From Tribonema minus (lineage: Eukaryota > Sar > Xanthophyceae > Tribonematales > Tribonemataceae): a DNA stretch of 64,000 bases. Below, in pieces: positions 49,102 through 61,700 of this stretch; the stretch's first letter is position 1, and each line of letters begins with the position of its first letter. Under the pieces are notes generated by a model. That model worked only from the letters and a program-made list of their open reading frames with translations, ran no database searches and had not been told where the DNA came from. Position numbers and translations under genes: made by a program. The stretch is from contig JAFCMP010000390.1 of the NCBI GenBank assembly GCA_017506865.1, positions 558,001 to 622,000 on the forward strand, written 5' to 3'.

Positions 49102-49281
49102 GAATGCCAATGGCAATCCGGTGTATGCGTTTGTAACCCAGTTTGTTGCTTGGAGACTTCTCACCACTGCTGGAGGAAAGCTTCACAAGCACAATATACT
49201 GAACTTCAACACAACCTTGAAGTCACGACCTCGAAGTTTTTGACAGCGTTGAAAGAACCTGGCCTGAGTGTTGCTTTCCAG
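49102..49281. promoter_or_regulatory. Very short divergent promoter region (180 bp)
   Basis: Only 180 bp lie between the bL28m start (49101, minus) and the first ATG of the PTAR1-like gene (49282, plus). It is the tightest divergent spacing in the window, so a shared bidirectional core promoter is likely. No motif is recognised. Confidence 0.45.
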
Positions 49282-51566
49282 ATGACGGCGTCGTTGCTAG
49301 AGCAGCTTAATGCTGCGTTTGCAGCTGAGCCGCTGATTGACGAGCTGGGCGTAATCTTTCCTGTCAAGCAGCCCCCTCAAGATTCTCAAGAAAGCGCTGC
49401 TGATGTCGGTAATGCTGGTGACCCTGACGATGGCTGGATCCTCGTTCACGGAAGGAAGCTGGGCCTATCGGTGCACCACCTGAAAAGGCTGTGCAGGGAG
49501 GCCAGGGCTGTGTTTTGGGAGTGCGTGGCTGCATACATTGGGGGAGACGACAATCTCGCTGACAAGGTCCTGGCCAGCAGCAGAGGCATACTGCTGGTGA
49601 ATGCGGACCATGCAACTGCCTGGTGAGTGAGGGAAGCAAGGTCATCGTCATGCAAAGCTTGCTGTTTATATGCAGCGCTTTCTCAAGCGCCGCCGGTGCT
49701 GTAAAGGGATCCTGTACATGTTGGACGGCAAACATGTAGCCATCATCATAGAGCCATAATCAGATGCACCAGGTGCCTGCAGAACCAGACGACATGCAAC
49801 ACCAGAGCCTTACAGTGAACCCCCATACATATCGTCCTCCCCTTTTCTACCGGCAATGAGCAGGGACCTTCGCAAGATGGCGGTGCTGAGGGGGCACTCC
49901 TCGCCTCAGGCAGAGCTGCGCCTGCTGGACCTCGTCTTCTGCAAGCACAGCAAATCGTCGCATGCATGGGCGCACCGCCGCTGGTGCTGGTCATGCGCGC
50001 TGCGTGACAGCCGGACAGCGAGCTTTATAGATGATTCAGACAGCTGCAGTGATGAGTCAGCAAATCATGGGCTGACGCTACAGCGAGAGCTGGACGCGTG
50101 CGCCCGGATCGCGGAGCTCTACCCCAAGAACTATTACGCTTGGTCGCAGCGTGCGTGGGCGCTGCGCCGCTGCCTGGGACGCCACTGCCACTCCGCTGCT
50201 GCTACCGACGCGCACAGCAGCGCCGACAGTGGTCGCGTCACGGACCGTGTGCAGCAAGTGCTTCAGCGCGAGCTTGCCTTCACTCATGCGTGGGCATCAG
50301 CACATGTGTCGGACCACTCGGCGCTGCATCACCGCGCGTGCGTCGTGCGCTTGGCGCTTGCACACAAAGCTGCAACAGCAGCGGCTGACGCAGCACCGGA
50401 TGCAGCTGCCGGCCACGAACAGTACGCTGTGGTGGTGGACCTTAGTGCCACTCACCTTCGGCCTCCAGGTGCAGTACTGAATCTGCTTCGCAGGGAATTC
50501 GAAGTGAGCAGTGCCCTCCTAACTCATTATCCTGGTCATGAGAGCCTGTGGTGTTACAGACGATTCGTGCTGCAGGCACTGGTGGAAGTGTGGAACGGCG
50601 CTAGGGCGGGCATTGCGGCTGCGCCGCATGCAGTGGCGTCAGTTACGGCAGCAGCTTCAGGGGTGCCCATCGATCTTGGAAATGCTCTTGAGGGGGACTG
50701 GCTAGCCTGGGCACAACAGCTACATCGCTATGCCGATGGCGGCAGCAGTAGCGGCAGCGACGACGGCTGCAGCAGCTGCAGCGAAGCGGCGCGAGGCGCG
50801 AGTCAGGGTGACGGGGCCTCTAGCTCAGCCGGGGACTGGTCATTTCAACAGGCGGTCACTGCGGACATTGACTTTGCTTTCAGGTGAGGCTTGTGTGGCA
50901 ACAGCGTATGCAGTGTGCATTGGGCTTGATTATATGTCACAGCAAGGCATACCTGCCTTGTGCCATTGGCATCTGCACACACAATGCATGGTGCTCGTTT
51001 CTTGCTTCGATCAGCGGGTATGGCAGGCTCTGCACCTGCGTGCAAGTGCGAGGAGCGTTGGTGTGCTCGAAGCATTGCATGCAACCTGCGCCAGCGCTTT
51101 TTAGTTGACATTACACAACAGGTGTTCTCTGACTCCCGCTGCCCTACCACCTCTGCGGAACTGCCCCCCCTGCAGATGTGCGAACGACGCGTCGGCATGG
51201 GCATACGAGCAGCAGCGCGTGCACGCGCTCACCTACGTGCGGTTTGCGACGTGGTGCGTCGCGCGCTACTTCACGCGTGGCAGCACCGGCGACAGCCCAT
51301 GCCCGTACGCCTCAGAGGATGAGCACTGCGCGCCAGAGCTGGTCGTGCCGCCGCCACAGCAAGATGACTCGGAGGGTCGCGTGCCAGACTGTGAAGCTTA
51401 CAGAGCTATGGTTGACGTGAGCGAGCTCGCAGCTGCACTGCTGCATGATGACCGCCGGGAGGCGTTGGAGGGGCGTAGTGGCAATGCCACGGAATCACCC
51501 GCAGTGCTGCCAGCCGGGGTGCCGTATCCCATAGTTCAGGCGCCTTCAGTGCTGGCAACGCAATGA
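49282..51566 (+). CDS. PTAR1: Prenyltransferase alpha-subunit repeat protein, PTAR1-like
   Basis: Three exons, 49282-49622, 49864-50883 and 51176-51566, join in phase to give 583 residues. The start is the first ATG of the frame; upstream codons are open but lack an ATG. PFTA-type repeats are visible: NADHATAWDLRKM, then SHAWAHRRWCW, NYYAWSQRAWALRRC, HHRAC and ESLWCYRRFVL, and a last Trp repeat after the second intron (DASAWAYEQQRVH). In animals PTAR1 partners RABGGTB in a geranylgeranyltransferase (GGTase-III) acting on a SNARE; conservation of that role here is inference. Insertions rich in Ala, Ser and Asp (about 50730-50850) enlarge the protein compared with animal PTAR1. Confidence 0.78.
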
Positions 51567-52478
51567 AACGACAATTCAATCTGTTTTGTAAATCTTGTTT
51601 GGCTTTGAATACCTGTCTTCTTGCACTGCAATGTGTGGATATATTCATGTCTTTCATGCAGGATCAAACTGGATGGGAGAACATTAGGGGCCAGACTATG
51701 CTGCGGCGCTAGTACACCATTGTCAGGATCAGTGCTTATGCCTGGCTTGAGACTGCATGCACTTGCATGCGTGTAAACTAAACTCTTGTGCAAGTTGTAG
51801 ACATGATTTTCAATTCAGGTGAAAAATACTTGAGTCATCCGTGACTGCTGCTTACAGCAGCCGAGCGTTATTCCACGGGTGCCAGCCCACTAGCAATCCA
51901 AGTAAACGTCAAAGCACATGTTCAACATTTTTTCACTTCAGATGACGCGACAACCCTAAGTGTAGGTTTTGCTGAGCCATGCCATTTGATGCCACTGTCC
52001 AAATTTTGTGTGTGGCTCGACTCGCACTTACGGGCACGCTTAAGGTGCGTGGTGGCGCGCGTTGCTGATGCTACAAAGGGCAGCGAATATGTTGACTTGG
52101 CGCCATGCAGTGGAAGAAGTGCACTTGGAGCCCTCGCGGGGCAGTACTTGCCTCAGCTGCGCGGAACTCAGAGCCTTGGATTTTTGGAAAGGAGGAGAGG
52201 AGGGCACGCAGCAGCTGCATCGTAGCAAGGCTTATAGCGCATATTCATTCCGTAACAGCATTGTGCAGATGCCGGCACCTGTTGTCACAGGCCCTCGTCG
52301 TCGCTACGACGCCATCCAGTTGGCATTGCAGGCCTAGTTCACAAACTCGCTGCGCGGCTGCGCCTGGCCTGCGACAGCTGTCAGCTGCATTGTAGCATGA
52401 TCCGGTTGCCTGACACACTTCCGTGCTGTCGTTGCTGCTTCTGCACTCGCAGCCCCCCCACATTCCCCCCCAACACCC
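51567..52478. other. Intergenic region upstream of RPL3
   Basis: About 0.9 kb between the PTAR1-like stop and the RPL3 start. The first 400 bp are relatively AT-rich, the last 30 bp before the RPL3 start are C-rich (CCCCCCC runs), like a pyrimidine-rich leader of a ribosomal protein gene. A frame of 91 codons ending at 52337 shows no recognisable motif and I do not call it. Confidence 0.5.
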
Positions 52479-54957
52479 ATGTCTCACCGTAAGTTTGAAG
52501 CCCCCAGGCGCGGCTCCCTGGGCTTCCTGCCCAAGAAGCGCACCAAGAAGCACTTCGGCAAGATCCGCTCCTTCCCCAGGGATGACGCCTCCAAGCCCTG
52601 CCAGCTGACCGCCTTCATGGCCTACAAGGCGGGCATGACCCACGTCGTGCGCGAGGTCGAGAGGCCCGGCTCCAAGCTGCACAAGAAGGAGACCGTGGAG
52701 GCCGTGACCATCCTCGAGACGCCCCCCATGGTGGTGGTCGGCGTTGTCGGCTACGTCGAGACCCCCCGTGGCCTGCGCACCCTCACCACGGTCTGGGCGG
52801 AGCACCTGAGCGACGAGATCCGCAGGCGCTTCTACAAGAACTGGTACAAGAGCAAGAAAAAGGTGAGAGGGGAGAGCGGCAGCTGTTGTGTTGGGCGCTT
52901 GTGTCGCAAGGCACGCCGGTTGGACTGCACGTCGCCACGGTGCATGTAGCCGTCATGTTCACGTGCAGCACTTGCCCGACCATGTGTGTGCTCACATTCT
53001 GGAAATGCGACAGCAGCGCTGCGGTGCTGCGCACTGCCACACGGTGCACATGTTTTGTCTCACGCGCATCATCTGTGTGCTTCTCCTGCTGGCAGGCCTT
53101 CACCCGCTACGCCAAGAAGTGCGCGGAGTCCCCCGCGGAGGTGGAGAAGGAGCTGGAGCGCATCAAGAAGTACTGCCAGGTCGTCCGCGTCATTGCCCAC
53201 ACCCAGGTGAGCACCCGCGAGTGAACTTGAAGTACAGCAAACTTGAAGTACAGCGATGCGCGTGATCTGCGCATCGTTTTGCGCCAGTTCGTTACAGCCA
53301 CTGCATCATTGGTCAATGGTTATGTGGCAGTGCGCATGGCTGATCCGCATCCTTGAAGTACAATTGATGTGACAGTACGGGTTGTCGACTGCGTTTTGAA
53401 GCGCGGGGGCACGCCACGCGCGCTGTCACAGTGCTGCACCACCCCGTCACGTGCTCTCCACCCTCTGACCCCCCCCCCCTCCCCCCCCCCCCGCAGGTGG
53501 GCCTGGTCAAGCTGCGCGTCAAGAAGGCCCACGTGATGGAGATCCAGGTCAACGGCGGCTCCGTCGCGGACAAGGTCGCCTTCGCGCGCGGCCTCTTTGA
53601 GAAGCAGGTCCCCGTGGACAGCGTCTTCGCCAAGGACGAGTGCATCGACATCCTGGGCGCCACCAAGGGCCACGGTACCGAGGGCGTGGTCACGCGTTGG
53701 GGCGTCACCCGCCTCGCGCGCAAGACCCACCGCGGTCTCCGCAAGGTGCGCGCGTGTGTCTTCGAGCGGCGTCGCGTGTGCTGCGTGCCATTGCGCTGCG
53801 CTGTACTTCGCAGTGTCGGTATGATATTGCGGGTGGCGTTCGGAATGCCTGGTGTGCCGTTTGGTCAGCGCTCAGGCGCCGCCACACCATTCAGGCCTTT
53901 AAATCTACTTTCAACGCATCCACACCAGGTGCCGGCGCAAATGCCAATGCACACTACCAACACCGCACACGTTGCCTGCGTTGACAGCACCGTCATGGGC
54001 CATGGCGTATAGCGTTCATGTACGCGCAGCTTCGCTATTGCACCTCTTTGCAGCACCCCTTCATGCACAGCGCCGCCTCAGCGAGCCACCGCCCCCACGC
54101 TCACGCACCGCAATGCCGCCACTCCCCTGAAAACGCAGGTCGCCTGCATCGGCTCCTGGCACCCTGCCCGCGTGTCCTTCAGCGTGGCGCGCGCCGGTCA
54201 GCACGGATACCACCACCGTACCGAGATCAACAAGAAGATCTACCGCATGGGCAAAAAGGGCGACGAGAGCGCGTGCTCCACGGAGGCGGACCTGACCGTC
54301 AAGGGCATCACGCCCATGGGCGGCTTCCCCCACTACGGCGAGGTGCGTGCGCGTGTGCCCTGCGCCTGTTGTGCGCTGTGCAGAAGACTGCGGTGTCCGT
54401 TGCTGCATGCCACCTGCGTTTCGCAGTGTGGCGGCTGTTGCAGGCCGTTGGCACCGGCACCTAGCATCGGCTGATGTATGTATACGGTGCGCGCTTTGAA
54501 CTGAAGCGCTCTACACAACGGTGGGAAGCTTGACGTCGGTGCTGGTGCGCACGCGATGGTTCACCTCTGTTTGCAGTACTGCTGCTCTTTCTTCAATGTG
54601 CGTCTGCTTGTCAGAGCTGCCTGCCGAAAGCCAGCGGCGGCTGCCCCACCTTTTCATTGCCATTTAAAAGGCCGCATGCTGTTCAGCTCACCCCCACCCC
54701 CCACCCCCCTCATGTGTATGCGCGCGCAGGTCAACGAGGACTGGCTCATGATCAAGGGCGGCGTCGTCGGCCCCAAGAAGCGCTGCGTGACGCTGCGCAA
54801 GTCGCTCACCACGCTCAGCGCGCGCCGCTACATGGAGGCCATCGACCTCAAGTTCATCGACACGTCGTCCAAGTACGGCCACGGGCGCTTCCAGACCGCC
54901 GAGGAGAAGGACAAGTTCATGGGCCCCCTCGCCTCCAGGGCCGCCGCCGCCAAGTAG
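52479..54957 (+). CDS. RPL3: Cytosolic 60S ribosomal protein uL3 (RPL3)
   Basis: Five exons, 52479-52862, 53096-53206, 53497-53745, 54139-54342 and 54730-54957, all phase 0, giving a complete 391-residue protein of normal length. It begins [20 protein letters not shown] and has [54 protein letters not shown] and [13 protein letters not shown], the highly conserved uL3 signatures. The histidine modified in yeast uL3 (in the [10 protein letters not shown] region) is present. The protein binds 25S rRNA near the peptidyl-transferase centre. Codon use is strongly C/G-ending, more so than the neighbours, as expected for high expression. Intron 2 ends in a nearly pure C tract (about 53470-53492) before the acceptor. 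Confidence 0.98.
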
Positions 54958-55722
54958 GGCCCCCCTGCGGAGCCTCCTCGGCGCCCGTGCGGGCCCTATT
55001 TGCGTCTGCGGCGGCCCTCACAGGGCTGCTGTTGGCTCTAATGGGGTTCTCGCCGGCGCCACCCCGGCCCTCCCTGCGGGGACGGCTGGGACCAGCTCGA
55101 CGCGTGTGCCCGGGGGGGAGCATGTTGCGGCTGAGGGGGGTGCAGAGCGCGGTGGATGCGCTGCGGCGCTGTGCGCTGCTGTCGTCGCTGACGGCAGTGC
55201 GTGCATGATGGGGGATTGGTGGTGGTGGCGGTCGTCATCAATGCTATCGCTCTCTTGCACGTGCTGGCGGCTGGCGGCGCAGCGTTGGCTGCGCGCTTGC
55301 TTGTCCATCAGGCTGCACCCCTACACAAACGCTTGTGTGTAAAGACTCTTGTTGTCTGTTTCGTTTCTGGCCTGCGGGGGCTGCATGTACATGTGACTTG
55401 ATGTTTATGAACGTGCTCTGCAACCTCGTTGACTCTGCTTGTTCGTTCTTCTGTCGCTTGGCGATGCAGTGATCGAGCATGGTGTGAGCTTCCTAAAACA
55501 TAACAATGCTGTAACGTTCTCATCTGCAGTGCTAGGTAGTTGGGCTGTGTGATGTGTGTGTTTTTCCAACGAAACGTTGCACAACAGTTGAAGTTGAAGC
55601 TGTTGTTGAAGTATTTCGGCGGTTTCGGATGAAACGGTCGAAAGGAAAGAAAGAGAGCAATCAATGCGATTGGAGTCTGCATGATGACGACCGCCATTAA
55701 TGTACGGTAGCATTCCGCCAGT
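54958..55722. other. RPL3 3' flank and upstream region of the ODAD3-like gene
   Basis: GC-rich immediately after the stop, then AT-richer from about 55330. Frames on both strands are short or low-complexity. No gene is supported. Confidence 0.5.
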
Positions 55723-58700
55723 ATGAGCGTTATTTCTACTTCTCCAGTGCGGGTCGGCGCTGGTGGGGACGCTGTGGTAGCAGGCGGCAGCATAGGCACC
55801 TACAAGTGCCGGACCTTCGTGGCACGCACTTTGGACCCACCTGCACTGCGGCGGCCCAAAATATCTCACAGGGCTAGCCTGGAAGCTATACAGCAGGCCT
55901 TGCATGACGACAGTACCGCAGTCGTCACTTTGAAGCGAGAAGTGCACAAGTAAGTGGATCGTGACGCCCTTCGCTGTACAATTCTCTGCGTGAGCGCTGC
56001 CAAGCGCCGCCTGGGCACTTGCAGGCCGCCACGACTCATTTTCGCTGCCGATGCCGTTAACGCTCGTGGTCATGTGGTCGCACCAGGACCCAGGAGCAGG
56101 AGTTGGAAGAGAGCCGACAGCAGCTGTTGCTGCTGCGAAAGACACATGACAGGCAAGGACAGAGCTGCAATCACTAGTGCACCTGCAAGAATCAATGCTT
56201 TTCCATGGTTTATCGCGTACTGCTGTTTATGAATGTTTCAGCTGTTAGAATGGTGGCGTTCCTCCGCATGCTGTGTTGGCGGAGTTGGTGCAGCACACAG
56301 CAGCTCAGCCATGTACCTACACTGTCAAGAGCGTGCCGACAGACACCGCAGAGCGTGCGGCGAGGTGCACCGTGCCACCACAATCTTCAAGCGCCTCCAT
56401 CGCCAAAGACAGTGCAGGCCGCGATAGCCGGTCACGCGCGACCTCACTCGCGCCCGCCTGCCTGCACGCAGGCTGCACGCTCAGGCCAACCTGCTGGAGG
56501 CGAAACACGAGGAGGTCAGGAGCGCACTGGAGGCTGCCAAACGCGCGGCCAGCGCGCAGGAGCAGGCGCCCGGCGTCAGCGGCATTGGCGGCGGTGGCAG
56601 CGGCGCTGGCGACGGCGGCGGCGCCCCCGGCGACAGGGAGAAGCTGCGCCTGGAGGCCTTGCAGCAGCTGCTGGCCAAGTGAGTTCCGATCACGAGTGAA
56701 GCTGTGTCCTAGGGACACGCACACATGCACGCGCACCCCCGCTGTATCTGCATTCAGATGGCGCGGGCGCAGCGGCAGTCTCCTGACAGAGCGGCAAGCG
56801 GTGGCGGTGGCGGCGACAGCGACTGCGGCAGCGACTGCGGCAGCGGCGGCGGCGGCGGCGGCGGCAGAGCAGCGGCCACTAAGCACCAGTGAGCGTGGTG
56901 GCCGAGGTGCCATGAGGCGCCACAGCTACTTGGTTGCGGTGCTTGCGTTGTCCTGCTGCGCTGCACCGAACGGCTCCGTAGGCGCTTCTATCAATGAGTG
57001 CATATCTTGACAGGGGTGGCGCTGGGAGATTGACGGAGCGGCGACCCGGACGGAGTGGCGCAGTCTTGTGGCCCGACGCGGGCGGTACTTGTTGCGGAGT
57101 GTCACCTGCATGCGATCACCTTCCGTGGGGCAGCCTTCCATGTGTCGTGGCACGTGCGCAGGAACAGCGCTCACTTCATGAAGCGCACAGCAGGCGCCCC
57201 TCCAGGCATCTCTGGTACCTTCAGCACATCACGTGTGTTGTGTATGTGCGTGTTTGTGTATGCGCGTATGGTCGCGTCTCGTTGACCCGAGTGTGCTGGC
57301 TCAACTCACCGGCGTGGTCAGTGCGGAACGCCCCACAGGCATCAACTGCTGGTGCAGATGCTGAGCTTCACGACTCACTGCTTGCGTAGCCCTGACAGCG
57401 ACCGCAGCAGCTGCGCAGCGGCCGAGATTCAGCGCTGTTGTTAGATCACAGTGCATCGGAAGCCAGAGTTGAGGTGCACTCGTGTTGATACTGCGTCGAA
57501 CATGAGCACTGTTTTGATGTGCAGTCACATTGCACTTCAAGTTGTGCACTTGACATTGCAGTCAGTCTTGTGGGTTTGTTCGAGATTTGTTGCTGGTGTG
57601 TCGAAGGTCTAGCTTGATTACACAGCGATGCTAAGCTGACATTGTTTAGGTTTTCATACTCACCCCTTTTCAGCACAGTCTGTGTGTTGCTGTTCGGCTG
57701 CCTCTGCTGCATTTGCGCTCGGCATTGCTAAGGTGTGCTAGTTTGTGTGCTTCTTGTTGTACCAACTGCCGCTATGGTTACCTACCTTCTTTGAGCACTG
57801 GTATATGTGCCCCCTCACATGACCGTTGCAGCATTTATGAAGTTGCCAGCCATTACCAGCAGCAGTAGAACAGATCGGCATCCACGGTTGAGGTTTATGC
57901 AATGTGTGCATGCAATGGCAAGTACTTAGGTGAAGGGTGCACGCGGTCACTGTAGTGTAAAACTGCAGCTGAGTCCGCACTCCCACATCCCCCATGGTGC
58001 CATTGGCGAAGCTGGCTTCTTCACATGGGTCAAGCTAGCACCGCTCAAGAATGTCAAAAGTTCAATGGGGCGATCAGGTTACTTCGAATCATGCGCCACA
58101 AAGGCCTCATTCAGTGCCGCCGCGCCGCGCCCTGCGCAGGGCGGAGGAGCGCATTCAGGTGGCGCTCATCACCCGCGACCGCTACCTCTTCATGACCAAG
58201 CGCCTGCAGTGGGAGGTACGTGCGCTCACCCCATGCCGCGCCGTGTGTGCAGCCCATGACCTCTGTGTGTACTCCTGTGACATAAGGCTGTCGCCCTCTG
58301 CGCGCTGCGTGCGCGATGCGCGTGTCGTGCGACGGTCCCCTGCGGCCCCCGCTGTTTTGTCATGCTACGAGACAGAGCCGCCGCCGTGTGTCGGGCCCGC
58401 CATGCGCACATGGCGGCGAGCAGCTCCGGGCCATCGTAGCTGAGCTCACTCGCGTTGACGGCAGCGCGCCCTCGACACATGCTCCTGCCATCATTTGCAT
58501 AGAGATGATCTCGGTACTCAGGCTCCACCAGCAGATGTGATTTAACGCTGGTGATTCCGCCACCGGTCTGTGCCCGTTGCTGGTCGTGCTGGCATACAGT
58601 AGATGTGTACGTGCTGTGCATCATACCCCCAAACCAGGGGGCGGCAGATGCTATGCTAATCCCGATCTTGGCTCGAATGCTGAGACAAGAGCCTCTCTAT

Positions 58701-61700
58701 GCAGCTGCACGAAGCGGCTCGGGCCAACGGTTTACCGGCTGCTCAGTTCACGCCGCATCGATACACATTGAACTGGCGCTCGCAGTGCAAGTGCTACTGC
58801 CTTCAGCACCTGGTAGCCCTTTTCCACTCACACCTCGACTGCCTCTCATCCGCAACTGCCACCATGCGCGCCAGGTGCTGGACTGCAAGAAGAGCACGCG
58901 CATCAACCGGCAGGTGCTGCAGGGCGCCGCCACAGAGCTCGTGTCCTGTGAGGCGCACGCGCAGCAGAGCAAGCAGGACCTCAAGACGGAGGAGGACAGG
59001 CTCGCAGGTACAGGCTCCCCTGTGCCATGGCAAGCAGCCATGCCACTGCAGAGAAGAGGCAGGTGTCGACAAGCCGAGGGCGCGCGCAAAAGGCCCTGCG
59101 CCCCCTCCTCTCAGAGAGCATTTGCATGTGCACGCTGCGTCAGTGCCTCCTAAGTGGCGGCCTGAGAAAGTGTGCGGCTGAGGGGCGGGGCGCACCTGCC
59201 AGTGGCAGCGGCAGCAGCGCTCAGCCTACATCTGCAGCAGCACTCAACCTATCCGCAGATCTACTGTAGCAAAACCACAAGCGCCTTGACATATACTCGC
59301 AGGACAGATGCAGGCAGCCGCGCAGCGCCGCCGCTGCATCGCGCCGCGCACGCAGGCTCTGCGCTGACGCTGCCTCTCCCCGCCCCTCCCTCCCCGCTCG
59401 GACACATGCGCGCGCGTGTGCAGGGCTGAAGCAGCGCGTCAAGGAGGCGCGCGCGCAGCAGGCGGACGCGCTGCGCGGCCTGGAGCGCATCGTGGAGGGG
59501 CGCGGCCAGCAGCTGGCGCGGCAGGAGGAGCGCCTGCGCGAGCGCGACGGTCTCGTGGCCCGCTCCAACGTGAGTGCGCGGCGGCGGCGGCACATTGCAC
59601 AAGGCGCTTGCCCGTGTGCACGGGCTTGCGTGTGTGTACGAGGTGGGCGGCGGCGGCGCACTGCGCGAGGCGCTCTGCGTGTGTTTGCACGGGCGTGGTT
59701 GAGATGGGGGGCCGAGGGGGGGGGCAGGGTGGTCCATGCTGGACATGCGTGCAACCGTGAGAGCAGAGCGTCGCAGGCCTCGTCTCTGCAGGGGGGGGCA
59801 CCCCCCCCTGGCACCGCAGTCATGGGCACTCGCTATGGGCGCTCGCTATGGGCGCTCGCTATAGAGTGAATTATGCCAGATGGCGGTCGCCTGGGGTGTG
59901 CTCACTGGCGTCACTGCTTAGCACTGGTGCGGTCGTGTCTGCTTGCGGCGGCGCAGGGCGAGGTGCGCAGCGGCGAGGAGGAGCGGCTGGCGCGCGCGTG
60001 CGTGGTGCGCGGCATCTACGGCGGCGTGCTGCAGCAGAAGGTGGACGAGGAGCAGGAGCGCCTCGCGGAGCTCGAGGCGGAGTTCTCGCTCATAAGGTGC
60101 GCGCCGCAGCTTCCATTCGGTCACGGCAATCACGTTCGGGTGTGCGGAGTCAGCCGCCGATACAGTTGCGTGGAATCAGGCGCTGCTTGTGAGGCGGACA
60201 CTTGTGTGCGGCCGTGTGTAGTACAGTGTAGCCACGTCGGCACCGAGTGCAGCGCCCTGCTCTCGTGGGCGCTGGTTTTCAGGCATGCGCTCACGGCGCT
60301 GCTGCTGCATGCAATGCATGCTGTCGGCCGCACTCCGGCCGTCGGTCTCCATGCACATTTGCGCTGCGGCACATGCTCCGCGCATGGCCCGCCTCTCGAA
60401 CTGTCGACGTCAGTGACCGCGCCTCACCCCCTATCGCTGCTGCTCGCTGCCCCTCACGTGGCCGCGTCAGGAGCGCCACCGGCCTCGACGAGGTGCACGA
60501 GATCATAGGGCGCTACCACGGGCGGGCGGCGCGCTCGCAGGCGCTGCACACGCTGGCGGAGGACCTGCGCCAGCGCATCGAGGTGAGAAAGTGCCTGCAT
60601 GCGTGCTCGGTGTCTGCGTTTGCGACCGGCGGGTGTGTTTCGACTGCTACATTTGGCGTGCTCATGGACAGCTGCACAATACTCCGTGACTGATGAGCGA
60701 CATCTTGCAAGCAGGGGCGTTTTGCAATGGAAACATGCCAGAGCAGCGCCCCCTGAACGGCGAGCTGATGCAGGGCTGACACTGTGCTTGTGATGCTTCT
60801 CAGGACCAACTTCTGATCATGTTATCACCTGGACATGTCTGACCGTGCGCTGTAGATGAAACCACCATGCAGACAGGCACCACACTGTACCAAGTGACAA
60901 TAACATGTTGTAAGGCTCACACGCGTGACTGATTACCAATTCTCGTCTTGCCTATTCTGCTGTGGCTCAGGTGCGGCGGCGTGAAAACCAGCAGCAGCGC
61001 CGCGCGCTCGAGGAGGTGCGCACGTCCAACGAGGTCAGCGCGGGCAACAGGGAGGCCTATTTGGAGGTGGACCAGGTCTCCACAGCGCTCAGGTGAGCAA
61101 GCTTCTCACAGCTGCCGCGGCTGCAGCGCCAGCGCTGTGCCAGTGCAGACCTCCTGCGGAGTTGAACCAAGGACCCGTAGCGCTGGTGCGCAAGGCTGCT
61201 GCGCCATGCCCCTATCAGCGCCGCCGTGACCACGTGATCGTGAAGTTGTGCTCAGGTCACATGCGGTAATTACTGCATCAACAAACGCCGGCGCCGTTGG
61301 CGTTGACGTGAGGGGACCTTTTTGCCGCGCAGCAATGGCGCCCGCGCTTGCACATGAGCCCACCAGCTGGCTGCCACTTCCCGCTGCCTTCCGCCACGGG
61401 CATTGCCGCGTCCGATACCTCATCACACTCCAAACAGTGAGCTCGTCAGTGTCCATGTAGTCAACAACATGACGACCGACAGCCTGCCTCGTGGCGAGCG
61501 CTGCTGCGCTGCTGCACGCCTGACTTGCTGTCGCCCCCGGTGCGCTGTGCCGCGAGCGCTGATGCCACTGCCCGCCGTCGCCGCCCTCCGCCCGCCGCAG
61601 CGGCGCGCGCAAGCAGTGCGAGGACGCCGCGGAGCGCGCCAACCGCTCCGCCCTTGCCGTCGAGGGCCTGCGAGAGGCACTGGGCCGCTTCTTGAGCAAG

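Noticed and set aside
52062..52337. Small gene upstream of RPL3
   Set aside because: The 91-codon frame has no recognisable motif or splice support and lies in the likely promoter region.
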